Below are positions 9,418 to 17,373 of a stretch of DNA of 64,000 nt, piece after piece. The notes under the pieces were generated by a model. It worked only from the letters and a program-made list of their open reading frames with translations. It did not search any database and had not been told where the DNA came from. Location: the NCBI RefSeq assembly GCF_001029285.1, contig NZ_LDZY01000002.1:310001-374000 (forward strand). The letters run 5' to 3'. Positions within the stretch are counted from its first letter, which is position 1. Each line of letters starts with the position of its first letter. The position numbers and the translations under genes are program-made. Source of the stretch: Desulfosporosinus acididurans. GTDB taxonomy: Bacteria; Bacillota; Desulfitobacteriia; Desulfitobacteriales; Desulfitobacteriaceae.

Positions 9418-10770
9418 TTAGCTGACGATGCCTAACCCAACCTTATAAACGTCTCCTGCCCCTAAGGTTAGGACGAGATCTTCGGGAGCCAGTGTTTGCG
9501 CAAGATAGTGCTTAATATCGTCTAAGGTTCCAATGTAGCGGGCCTGTATTCCTTGCTTTTGAATCAGCTCAGCCAAAGTATGAGCAGAGACCGTTTGATT
9601 CCCTTGCTCGCGTGCGGAAGCAAAAACATCGGCTATGACAACTTCATCCGCACTTTGAAACGCTAAAGAAAATTCCTGGAGGAGTTTTTCTGTGCGGCTA
9701 AAAGTGTGGGGCTGAAACACAGCACGGATTCGACGATCAGGGAAGGATAACCGGGCACCTTCTAAGGTCGTACGGATTTCTGTTGGGTGATGAGCATAGT
9801 CATCAACGATAAGTGCTCCATTGGTATTACAGCCAAGATGCTCAAAGCGGCGTTTTGTCCCAGTAAACTTACTCAAACTGTCAAGCACTTCCTTAATAGG
9901 AATGCCGATTTCGTGACAGACTGCGATAGTTGCCAAGGCATTAAGAATATTATGACGTCCGGCAACATGAAGGTCCAAATCGCCGACATATTGTCCCTTT
10001 AGCATAATTTTCATAGAACTTTGCTCATCGCGGAAGAGAATTTCCGTAGCACGAACATCCGCGGCATCGGAAAGGCCAAAGGTAGTAATAGGCGCAGATC
10101 CGTGGATTGCCTGACGATTTGGGTCCTCAGCCCATAGATAAATATGACCGTGTTCAGGTACTTTCTGGGCGAGTTCGGCAAAAGCGGAGATGACGTCATC
10201 GAGGTCTTGGAAATAATCCGGGTGATCAAATTCTATATTTGTTATTATCAGATGCTCGGGTGAATAGTTAAGAAAGTGGCGTCGATATTCACAGGACTCT
10301 GCCACAAAAAATTCACCTGTTCCCGAATGGGCGTTGCCACCGATGCTGGGAACATCGCTGCCCACAACAATCGTCGGATCGAAGTCGGCATTAAGCATAA
10401 CCATACCCAACATGGCAGTTGTCGTCGTCTTGCCATGAGTTCCAGCGACCGAAATGCCGCGCTTTTTGGAAAGCAATCGTCCGAGAAATTGAGGATAGGT
10501 CATAACAGGAATATTTAGCTCTAAAGCACGAGCGATTTCCGGATGTTGATTCGTATAGGCGGCTGAAGCAACAACTAAATCAGCCTTTTCCACATTACTG
10601 GGAGAAAAACCTAAAACAGGAATTTTGGCACGTTTTAAAACACTATCTGTAAAAAAACTCTCTTCTACATCTGAACCAGAGATGGTAGCCCCTTCGATTC
10701 GAGCGCTAATTTGAGCTAAAGCACTCATACCTGTTCCTTTTATGCCAACAAAATGAATATGCAATCCCAA
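9418..10770 (-). CDS. murC: UDP-N-acetylmuramate--L-alanine ligase
   Basis: MurC adds L-alanine to UDP-N-acetylmuramate, the first amino acid of the peptidoglycan stem, using ATP in the cytosol. The 450-residue protein shows all three Mur-ligase parts: an N-terminal Rossmann region (HFVGIKGTGMSALA), the central ATP loop GTHGKTTTT near residues 110-118, and a C-terminal domain with the DDYAHHPTEI motif near 318. The start appears to be TTG at 10770 with AAGGGA upstream; a second TTG two codons later is possible. A TATAAT box lies in the upstream gap at about 10808 on the minus strand. Assignment is secure. Confidence 0.96.
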   Translation of the reverse strand: MGLHIHFVGIKGTGMSALAQISARIEGATISGSDVEESFFTDSVLKRAKIPVLGFSPSNVEKADLVVASAAYTNQHPEIARALELNIPVMTYPQFLGRLLSKKRGISVAGTHGKTTTTAMLGMVMLNADFDPTIVVGSDVPSIGGNAHSGTGEFFVAESCEYRRHFLNYSPEHLIITNIEFDHPDYFQDLDDVISAFAELAQKVPEHGHIYLWAEDPNRQAIHGSAPITTFGLSDAADVRATEILFRDEQSSMKIMLKGQYVGDLDLHVAGRHNILNALATIAVCHEIGIPIKEVLDSLSKFTGTKRRFEHLGCNTNGALIVDDYAHHPTEIRTTLEGARLSFPDRRIRAVFQPHTFSRTEKLLQEFSLAFQSADEVVIADVFASAREQGNQTVSAHTLAELIQKQGIQARYIGTLDDIKHYLAQTLAPEDLVLTLGAGDVYKVGLGIVS

Positions 10771-10859
10771 AATAGATCGTCCCTTCTATGTATAACTCTA
10801 TCTTTCATTATACCCAAACTTATACGAAAAGGTATCATAAATATACAAGGAAAAATATT

Positions 10860-11528
10860 CTAACTTTTTTTAGGAGGCGGTTTTCGTTCATAACCTGAAA
10901 CCATAGCCTGAAGATGACTAAGGTTCTCTGTCATACTAAGGTAGATGTGCAGGGGAATCGTTGCCAGAAAGTAAATGGTGATCATAAATTTTATCCACCT
11001 AAGACGCTGGAAACCGCCCACTAATCTCCATACCCAAATGAGATGCTCTCCTTGCCAATAGGAAGATAAACCGAGAAGACTTGCTATCAGGAAAAGGAGG
11101 AGCCATGAAGAATAGACAAGACTTTGCCCGCCGTTATATTTGCGATTAGGAGGAGGAGCGGTGCGCAGGAACAGGTAGTAAGCTAAAAGCTTAGGAAATA
11201 GTTTAAGATCACGTAATTTAGGAATAAGCGATTGATCACGCCGGAGAATTGCATCTGCACAGCGCAAGGCCACAAATCCAAGGGCGAACCAACTTGATAT
11301 TACATGAATTTTAAACATATCGCCATAGGAAACTGCAAAAAATTTTGCCGGCTTATGCAATTCCAAACCGCTTAACAGAATTCCAGTCAGACTGAGAGCA
11401 AATCCCCAATGAAAAATCCTGACCCATAGAGGTTGGAAAAGAATAATTTCGCCCTCTACGTTTCCTTGTTGAAGTTCTTCGAAAAATGGTTTCCTTAAAT
11501 TATTTTTTTTCTTCATGCTGTTAAACAT
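10860..11528 (-). CDS. hyaC: [NiFe]-hydrogenase b-type cytochrome subunit
   Basis: This membrane subunit anchors periplasmic uptake hydrogenases and passes electrons from the small subunit to quinone through b hemes. The 222-residue protein has about four hydrophobic segments and the cytochrome b561-like opening LFQPLWVRIFHWGFALSLTGILL is visible near residues 33-55, with further His residues in HVISSWFALG and PLHIYLSM that could ligate heme. It is the third gene after hyaA and hyaB, separated from hyaB by 63 bp. It starts with an ordinary ATG, unlike the two catalytic subunits. Function is inferred from family and position. Confidence 0.85.
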   Translation of the reverse strand: MFNSMKKKNNLRKPFFEELQQGNVEGEIILFQPLWVRIFHWGFALSLTGILLSGLELHKPAKFFAVSYGDMFKIHVISSWFALGFVALRCADAILRRDQSLIPKLRDLKLFPKLLAYYLFLRTAPPPNRKYNGGQSLVYSSWLLLFLIASLLGLSSYWQGEHLIWVWRLVGGFQRLRWIKFMITIYFLATIPLHIYLSMTENLSHLQAMVSGYERKPPPKKS

Positions 11529-11591
11529 GCCCCTAACCGTACTAACCGTACCCTTTACTCGCCCTGAGATTTAACTGGCAAAGTAAAGTCC

Positions 11592-12983
11592 TCATTCAAT
11601 TCGTAAAGCCTGAATACGTTCACCGTCGATAAGATGAACACTACAGGAAAAGCAGGGATCGAAAGAACGGATAATCCTGCCGGCTTCTTTGAGATCTTCT
11701 GATTGAACCTTCAAACCAAGCAGTGAGGATTCTCCTACGCTGCGAGTGCCTGATTCGTCCCGGGCTCCAAAATTAAAGGCAGAAGGAGTAATAATTTGAT
11801 AATGCTGCACGCGTCCTTTTTTCACGCTAAGCCAATGGCCTAAGACTCCACGCATAACTTCGTGGAGACCAACAGCGCTTCCAGAATCAGAGCCTATTTT
11901 TCGGTTAAGAGTCTCTGCCCCAGGTTCCAGACGATTAAGCCATCCTAAGGTTGCTTCGGCAAGTTTTTTGATTTCATAAGAGCGAGCCCATATCCGTGCT
12001 AATGCTCCGTGACCGATGACTTTTTCTTGATTGATAATCGCTCGTGCTAAAGGACCAACTTCCATGGGTTGGCCGCGATAGCGCGGAGATTTGACCCAGG
12101 TGTATCCTTTAGGTTGGCTGTGATCAGGAATTGTATCCTCTTCTGAGGGATGCAGCGGCCCATGAGGTTTATACCAGGCTCTGGTTACATCTTCAGTAAT
12201 GTATCTTTGATTGAAGCTTTCTCTCTTATCCTGAAGAATGATCCCTTGGGGAAACAGCGCTGCTCCCTCAGGATTTAGAAATCCCCCCACCGACATATAA
12301 TTTCCTACTCCTTCTCCCAAATCCACATAATCAGGATAGCGTTTAATAATTAAGTCTACATCCGGCAGGAGTGTATTCTCGACAAAGCTTAAGATTTCCA
12401 TCATATATCCACGATAGCGATTGACCTTGTCGGCGTCTACTTCCATGCTGGCTCCTCCAGGAACGATTCCATGGCCGTGAGGTGCTTTTCCTCCAAAAAC
12501 GGCAAATGCAGCATGAGCGGCCCGGGAAATTTCCAGAGCTTGAAAATAATGTTCGGTAAGAGAATCATTTTCTTGTTTGGATACACGCAGGTCGGATTCT
12601 GAATGGGGAATAAAGGGAGCAAGGTCAGGACCGCGGAAATAATCCGGCAAGGCGTATAAGTAGAGGTGGCGAATGTGGTTCTGAATGACATCACTGGCTA
12701 AGATCAAGTTGCGGACTAAATGGCCATTAGGCGGAACTTGCATTCCCAATGCTTGTTCCACAGCCAAGGAGGCGGTTATGGCGTGAGCAGAAGAACAAAT
12801 GCCACAGATACGTTGTGTGTAATAGGGCATATCCATGGGGGAGCGGCCAATTAAGATTTGCTCAAATCCTCTGTAGAGGGTATCAGAAATGTAAGCATCT
12901 TTGATTACCCCGTTTTCTAACCAAGCTTCCAATAACATAGGATTATGAATACGAGTTACAGGAAAGATGACCTTCTTTTCCAG
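11592..12983 (-). CDS. hyaB: [NiFe]-hydrogenase large (catalytic) subunit, probable CTG start
   Basis: The large subunit carries the NiFe(CN)2CO site. The N-terminal ligand motif RICGICSSAH is near residues 58-67 and the C-terminal one, DPCFSCSVH, near 442-450. A 13-residue tail follows the last His, as expected for a precursor cleaved by a maturation protease. The first ATG (12938) would remove the conserved N-terminal strand. The frame runs upstream to the hyaA stop, adding 15 codons that encode KKVIFPVTRIHNP. That stretch holds no ATG, GTG or TTG; CTG at 12983 (9 nt after AAGGAG) or ATA at 12986 must serve. The usual RIEGH motif reads RIHNP, so the conserved Glu is replaced. With CTG the protein has 463 residues. 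Confidence 0.9.
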   Translation of the reverse strand: MEKKVIFPVTRIHNPMLLEAWLENGVIKDAYISDTLYRGFEQILIGRSPMDMPYYTQRICGICSSAHAITASLAVEQALGMQVPPNGHLVRNLILASDVIQNHIRHLYLYALPDYFRGPDLAPFIPHSESDLRVSKQENDSLTEHYFQALEISRAAHAAFAVFGGKAPHGHGIVPGGASMEVDADKVNRYRGYMMEILSFVENTLLPDVDLIIKRYPDYVDLGEGVGNYMSVGGFLNPEGAALFPQGIILQDKRESFNQRYITEDVTRAWYKPHGPLHPSEEDTIPDHSQPKGYTWVKSPRYRGQPMEVGPLARAIINQEKVIGHGALARIWARSYEIKKLAEATLGWLNRLEPGAETLNRKIGSDSGSAVGLHEVMRGVLGHWLSVKKGRVQHYQIITPSAFNFGARDESGTRSVGESSLLGLKVQSEDLKEAGRIIRSFDPCFSCSVHLIDGERIQALRIE

Positions 12984-12989
12984 TATTGG

Positions 12990-14120
12990 TCACTCCTTTT
13001 TGGCGTTTTTCTTGACCCGATAGGTGTGGAAAGTTTTAACCTTAGTGAGGGAAAAACGATGCTTCCCCCGAACTGTCGACTTGAGAAGATTTCTTTGAAT
13101 TCTCCCCTTATACAAGGAAGCTGCTGCATGACCAATAATTGCTGCCGAGGTAAAACCTAGTACTCCCAGGGCAACAGAATCAGTCGCAATCTTTGTTCCA
13201 CCAGGTAAAGGAATGTCAGGAGAGTGAACGGTAAATGGTGACATAAGATCAGGATAGCCAGGTTCTGTACAGCCAATACACGGAGTATTGCAGCCTATAG
13301 GCCAATTTAAGCGATCGTTCCAGCGGCGGATTGGACAATCAGCATAGGTGACAGGCCCTTTGCATCCCACTCGGTAAAGGCATTCTTTCTGCCCAATGTC
13401 TGTAGCAAAGATTCCCTGGTCATAATAGTATCTTCTTGGACAGCGATTATGAATGGTTTCTCCGTAAAACATCTTTGGCCGTCCGTACTTTTCTAGCTCT
13501 GGTTCGCCATATAAGGCCAGGTGAAGTAAGGTCCCCATGATCCAATCCGGGTGAGCGGGGCAGCCTGAGACATTGATAACCCTTCTCTCGGGCAAGACAT
13601 CTTGTACTCCTGTTGATCGAGTCGGATTAGGATAACCGGCAACAGGTCCCCCAAAGGCGGCGCAGCTGCCTATAGCTACAACGTACTTAGCTTTGAGGCC
13701 GATGCGGCGAACCAGGTCTATTCCCGTAATGAGCTTGCCTTGTTCATAGGCGACATGGTCGTAATGCCCAGAATCACTGTGAATCATTGATCCCTGGACG
13801 ATTAGAATATATTCGTTGGGCAGTTTAGAATAGGTATCTAGAAGAACTTGGTAGGCAGCACTTCCTTGAGCCTGATTCATGCTCCAATCGTAACGCCAAT
13901 CGAGAATGTTTGAAAGAATATCGGAGAACGTGGGGGTCCAAATATTATCGAAGGAGATACTATCTCCCGTACATGTGCCTGTTTCGATCATAATAACCGG
14001 TAACTTCTTTTTAATATCACCTGCTGCAATTGCTCGAGAAAGGTGAGGGGTAATTAGTTGATAAAAATTCCCTAAAATTGCTCCCTTAACGATTAATTTT
14101 AGAAACTCACGACGATCCAG
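12990..14120 (-). CDS. hyaA: [NiFe]-hydrogenase small subunit with Tat signal, probable CTG start
   Basis: The small subunit relays electrons from the NiFe site through three Fe-S clusters. The first ATG (13991) would drop both the signal peptide and part of the first beta strand. Upstream, the open frame encodes a Tat signal beginning DRREFLK and ending near AIAAG. No ATG/GTG/TTG is available there; CTG at 14120 lies 9 nt after AGGGGG, and ATA is the next option. Ligands for the distal cluster (HNRC, then C..C in ECLYRVGC) and the medial cluster (C262, C281, C284) are present. The proximal site reads CTGD, so Asp53 replaces the usual second Cys. hyaA ends 6 nt before the proposed hyaB start and precedes hyaB and hyaC in one operon. 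Confidence 0.9.
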   Translation of the reverse strand: MDRREFLKLIVKGAILGNFYQLITPHLSRAIAAGDIKKKLPVIMIETGTCTGDSISFDNIWTPTFSDILSNILDWRYDWSMNQAQGSAAYQVLLDTYSKLPNEYILIVQGSMIHSDSGHYDHVAYEQGKLITGIDLVRRIGLKAKYVVAIGSCAAFGGPVAGYPNPTRSTGVQDVLPERRVINVSGCPAHPDWIMGTLLHLALYGEPELEKYGRPKMFYGETIHNRCPRRYYYDQGIFATDIGQKECLYRVGCKGPVTYADCPIRRWNDRLNWPIGCNTPCIGCTEPGYPDLMSPFTVHSPDIPLPGGTKIATDSVALGVLGFTSAAIIGHAAASLYKGRIQRNLLKSTVRGKHRFSLTKVKTFHTYRVKKNAKKE

Positions 14121-14311
14121 TATGACACACCCCCTGAGAGGGTATTATTTCCCAAAAAATAGTAATTCACTCAAAAACGGAGAAATTGTTGGAGTGAATA
14201 AAAGGCATACATCAATAGGGGTAGTATTGCAGTGACAAAGTTAATAAGCAAATGAAATAGCTCAAATACAATTTTAGAATATGGTTTCTCGAATATATTA
14301 TAAAAAAATAT

Positions 14312-14340
14312 TTGACGAAACGGCAAAAATAAGGTAATAT
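14312..14340 (+). promoter_or_regulatory. Promoter of tRNA-Thr(CGT)
   Basis: TTGACG (14312-14317), a 17-bp spacer and TAATAT (14335-14340) lie 17 bp before the tRNA 5' end, ideal for a sigma-A promoter. Confidence 0.8.
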
Positions 14341-14357
14341 AACTCTCGTCCGTAATT

Positions 14358-14432
14358 GCCGATGTGGCTCAGAGGTAGAGCAGCTCACTCGTAATGAGCA
14401 GGTCGTCGGTTCGATTCCGACCATCGGCTCCA
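14358..14432 (+). tRNA. tRNA-Thr (anticodon CGT)
   Basis: The 75-nt sequence folds as a cloverleaf: acceptor GCCGATG with CATCGGC, D stem GCTC/GAGC, anticodon stem GCTCA/TGAGC around loop CTCGTAA (anticodon CGT), T stem GTCGG/CCGAC with loop TTCGATT. The CCA end is encoded. An integrase gene lies 138 bp downstream, so its 3' end may be an integration site. Confidence 0.95.
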
Positions 14433-14487
14433 CTGGTCTTAATTGCTTAATTTATCAGCATTTCAGTAGATAGGTATAACAAAAAAG

Positions 14488-14536
14488 AGCAATTCATCTT
14501 TTAAGAAATATTAAGAGGTGAATTGCTTTTGTTTTT
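14488..14536 (+). terminator. Terminator after tRNA-Thr(CGT)
   Basis: An 11-bp stem (AGCAATTCATC with GGTGAATTGCT, 14488-14498/14517-14527) is followed by TTTTGTTTTTG. Confidence 0.75.
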
Positions 14537-14569
14537 GTCAACTCTGCAATAATTTGTAGAGGTGGATTT

Positions 14570-15508
14570 ATGAGAATTTTAATGAAGAGTAAGGCAAGTA
14601 TTTCCTTAAAAGAGGGGTTTAAGGAAGTTCTACAGTTTTCAGTGGTAAAAAACCTATCCAAAGCAACACTAAAAAATTATCGGAAGAACTATGAGTATTT
14701 CGAGAAGTTCTATGGGTCAGAGAGATTATTATCGGAAATCAACGACAATACGATTAGGGATTATATCATATTCCTTAAGGAAAACTTTCAATTACAAAGT
14801 ATTGAGAGTGTAAATACCTGCTTAAGATATCTAAGAGCAATGGTTAATTATTGGATTGAACTAGGGTATGTAAAAAGAGTTAAAATTCGAATGCTAAAAG
14901 GCGATGTAAAAATAAAGGATGCTTATACAGATGATGAACTTAAAATCCTCCTAAAAAAGCCAAATATTAAGAAATGTTCTTTTCCTGAGTATAGAACATG
15001 GGTTGTAATCAACTTTTTTGTTGGTACTGGATGCAGGGTGAGAACTCTCGTTAATATCAAAATTCAGGATATAGACTTAGATAATGCTGTCATAAAGTAT
15101 TCTGTAACAAAGAACAGAAAGCATCAGATTGTTCCTATCTCTAAAACATTAATAAAGATACTAGATGAATATCTGAAATATAGAAAAGGTACTCAAGAAG
15201 ATTATGCTTTTTGCTCAGAAACTGGAACAAAATTGCTAGAAACAAGTGTCTCACATTCTGTGGCAAAGTATAATCGTAAAAGAGGGGTTTCGAAAACTTC
15301 TGTACATCTCTTTCGACATACTTTTGCTAAGGGTTGGATACTTGCAGGGGGTGATATATTTCGACTCCAAAAAATCCTTGGACACTCAAGCATTGAGATT
15401 GTAAAAGAATATGTTAATATGTTTACTGATGATTTAAAACAGAATTTTGATCAATATAATCCATTAGAAAAGGTTACTACAGATAAGAAAACAATTAAGA
15501 TAAAGTAA
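14570..15508 (+). CDS. Tyrosine recombinase / integrase
   Basis: The 312-residue protein has the two-part phage-integrase layout: an N-terminal SAM-like core-binding domain (about residues 15-105) and a C-terminal catalytic domain (about 120-300). The catalytic set can be read: Arg in GTGCRVRT, Lys in the TKNRKHQIVP hairpin, HLFRH, the GHSS histidine, and Tyr in KEYVNMF. It begins just downstream of tRNA-Thr and reads away from it, a common arrangement for islands integrated at a tRNA 3' end. Base use is more AT-rich than the neighbouring hydrogenase genes, consistent with transfer. No matching att repeat was found downstream, so element borders are unknown. Confidence 0.9.
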   Translation: MRILMKSKASISLKEGFKEVLQFSVVKNLSKATLKNYRKNYEYFEKFYGSERLLSEINDNTIRDYIIFLKENFQLQSIESVNTCLRYLRAMVNYWIELGYVKRVKIRMLKGDVKIKDAYTDDELKILLKKPNIKKCSFPEYRTWVVINFFVGTGCRVRTLVNIKIQDIDLDNAVIKYSVTKNRKHQIVPISKTLIKILDEYLKYRKGTQEDYAFCSETGTKLLETSVSHSVAKYNRKRGVSKTSVHLFRHTFAKGWILAGGDIFRLQKILGHSSIEIVKEYVNMFTDDLKQNFDQYNPLEKVTTDKKTIKIK

Positions 15509-15570
15509 GCAATTTAATGATTTCTATTGAGGGTGAAATCGGACAATTACTTCTATATGCTTGAAATTAA

Positions 15571-15807
15571 GAAATATTTCAAAGGCTTCTTTTTAATAAT
15601 AAAATCGGACTACACTTCCTTATTGTAATTGCCATTCTCCTGCTCATATTTTACGCTGTAAGGCGTTTGACTAATCACCCTTTACCTTTCCTCTATCAAC
15701 GCACAGATAAAGCCTTAGAACTGTTAAATGAACGGCTCGCTCGCGGAGAAATTGATACAGAGGACTATATAACAAGGAAGAAGGCTTTAGGTTATAAAAC
15801 CGAATAA
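15571..15807 (+). pseudogene. 5'-truncated SHOCT-domain membrane protein
   Basis: This open stretch has no ATG, GTG or TTG in frame upstream of its membrane segment. It encodes a hydrophobic stretch (LIVIAILLLIFYAV), a short basic linker, and a C-terminal SHOCT motif (LNERLARGEIDTEDYITRKK). SHOCT proteins of this class normally begin with a short Met-led N-terminus, which is missing here. A good terminator follows 6 bp later, so the 3' end is original and the 5' end appears lost. Insertion of the integrase element beside it is a plausible cause. A noncanonical start is the alternative. Confidence 0.55.
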
Positions 15808-15813
15808 AAAATG

Positions 15814-15848
15814 AAGGAACTACCTCAGTTTGGGGTAGTTCCTTTTTT
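15814..15848 (+). terminator. Terminator after the SHOCT remnant
   Basis: AAGGAACTACC (15814-15824) pairs with GGTAGTTCCTT (15834-15844), followed by TTTT. Confidence 0.85.
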
Positions 15849-15897
15849 GGATTAGAAATAAGTTAAATTTTACTGTCCTTTGCATATTAATTAATTT

Positions 15898-15933
15898 CAA
15901 ACTCTGAAAGTCGCATGAATACTGTGATCATAA
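15898..15933 (+). repeat. 36-bp imperfect direct repeat, copy 1
   Basis: About 28 of 36 bases match a second copy at 17295-17330 without gaps; the shared core is CTGAAAG.CGC.TGAATA. The pair flanks the LysM-protein gene. A 13-bp palindrome (ATCTCCAGGAGAT, 15945-15957) lies just downstream. The rest of the gap between 15849 and 16234 is AT-rich and shows no gene. Confidence 0.5.
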
Positions 15934-16234
15934 AATATGACATAATCTCCAGGAGATAATGATAGAAATTACGACATTATAAAGATCATATATTCTAAAA
16001 CCATATATTTTAAAATTAACCGCTTAGGGGGGGGCATTCTTGAAAACACAATCTTTATCATTAGGTAAAGGTTCTTGATAAGCAGTTATATAAAAGAGGA
16101 ATCACTTAAAGGTGATAGCCTCCAATTATTTCATATCATTGAATTATGTTGAAAGTGCCTGAATTATAAGCAATTGCGCTCAACATCCCAAATAAAAGGC
16201 ATATTATATCAGAGCAAAATGTTACAAGGGGTTG

Positions 16235-17212
16235 ATGAGTTTGCGAATATTGCTAAAAGGATCAACTGGATATGATGTTACACAACTCCAGTCTACTTTA
16301 AAGATTCTCGGATATAACCCTGGAGCAATTGATGGGGTTTTTGGAGAACAAACAGAGTCAGCAGTAATCAAATTTCAACAAGGGAATACTCTTGTTGTCG
16401 ACGGAATTGTTGGGGTAATTACCTGGGAGAATTTGCAAAAGCAAATTTCATATTTTGGGGTTTACATTGTTCAGCCTGGGGATACATTCTATAAAATAGC
16501 ACAAGCGCATAATATTCCCTTATCGGATCTTCTTGCTATCAATTCAGGAATTGATCCTTATAATCTATTAATTGGACGAGTAATTCAACTTATCGGCATT
16601 ACTAACCCTAAAGACGGAGCGGCTCTGCCGCATGCCGATGTCAATATAACATGGACTAAAGTTCCCTATGCAACGGGCTATAGGGTTGTTGTTACAGACT
16701 TGGATAATCCATTGAAGTACCTTGCAGATTTTCAAGCTACTGTATCCGCTGACAATCTAAGTTATACCTACAAACCAGGTGTTTTAACAAAGAGGACTCA
16801 TTATATGATAACAGTTAGCGCAGATACGCCGTTTGACCCAACAACAGGTACAGGTTATACAATTCCGTTTGGAAAGGTTCATATTACTATTGGTGAAAGT
16901 ATTATCAATCCTCCAGTAATATTAATGCCACTAGATAACTCAACAGTAAGTAAAGCCAATTTTGTATTACAATTTACCCTACCTGAATTAGTAGGGAATA
17001 GGGATAGTACTTTAATTTTAACGTCTACAGAGAGTTCTTTTAGTAAGTCATTTAAGGTTAATGCTCTCCATCCAGAGATTGCCGAACCATTGCCAGCGAC
17101 ATGGTTTGCAGATGTCCCTGCTGGAACTTATGAAGCAGTGGTAGTTTATGTAAATTCAACTCTAGGCATTACGCTAAAGAGTAAACCAATTAGATTTACC
17201 CTTGCGGAATAA
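16235..17212 (+). CDS. Peptidoglycan-binding, LysM and Fn3-like protein
   Basis: The 325-residue protein has three recognisable parts. Residues about 6-68 form a PG_binding_1 domain (the LQ..LK.LGY.PG.IDG.FG..T..AV..FQ pattern). Residues about 77-122 are a LysM repeat (YIVQPGDTFYKIAQ...). The remainder is beta-rich and resembles fibronectin-III-like modules. No signal peptide or catalytic domain is visible, so it probably coats or binds peptidoglycan, for example on the spore or after release by lysis. ATG at 16235 was preferred to the TTG one codon earlier because AAGGGG ends only one base before the TTG. Its role in the accessory region is unknown. Confidence 0.75.
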   Translation: MSLRILLKGSTGYDVTQLQSTLKILGYNPGAIDGVFGEQTESAVIKFQQGNTLVVDGIVGVITWENLQKQISYFGVYIVQPGDTFYKIAQAHNIPLSDLLAINSGIDPYNLLIGRVIQLIGITNPKDGAALPHADVNITWTKVPYATGYRVVVTDLDNPLKYLADFQATVSADNLSYTYKPGVLTKRTHYMITVSADTPFDPTTGTGYTIPFGKVHITIGESIINPPVILMPLDNSTVSKANFVLQFTLPELVGNRDSTLILTSTESSFSKSFKVNALHPEIAEPLPATWFADVPAGTYEAVVVYVNSTLGITLKSKPIRFTLAE

Positions 17213-17294
17213 CCAAAAATTTCTGAGAACAAATTAATAAAACTAATGAAGGTGCTAAGTCGTTTACTTTGGAAAATATCTTAATTCCTAAATT

Positions 17295-17330
17295 GAAACC
17301 CTGAAAGCCGCTTGAATAAAGAGATCGTAA
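17295..17330 (+). repeat. 36-bp imperfect direct repeat, copy 2
   Basis: Partner of the copy at 15898-15933, same orientation, about 78% identical. It lies 82 bp after the stop of the LysM-protein gene. Confidence 0.5.
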
Positions 17331-17373
17331 TTTTTGTCGTATACAGTAATGAGTTTTATTAACGACCCTTTTT

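Noticed and set aside
12983-12992. TGA between hyaA and hyaB as selenocysteine or read-through making a fused protein
   Set aside because: The two genes are in the same frame, but a ribosome site sits right before the TGA, the small subunit has a natural end, and no fused form is known. A restart at CTG is simpler.
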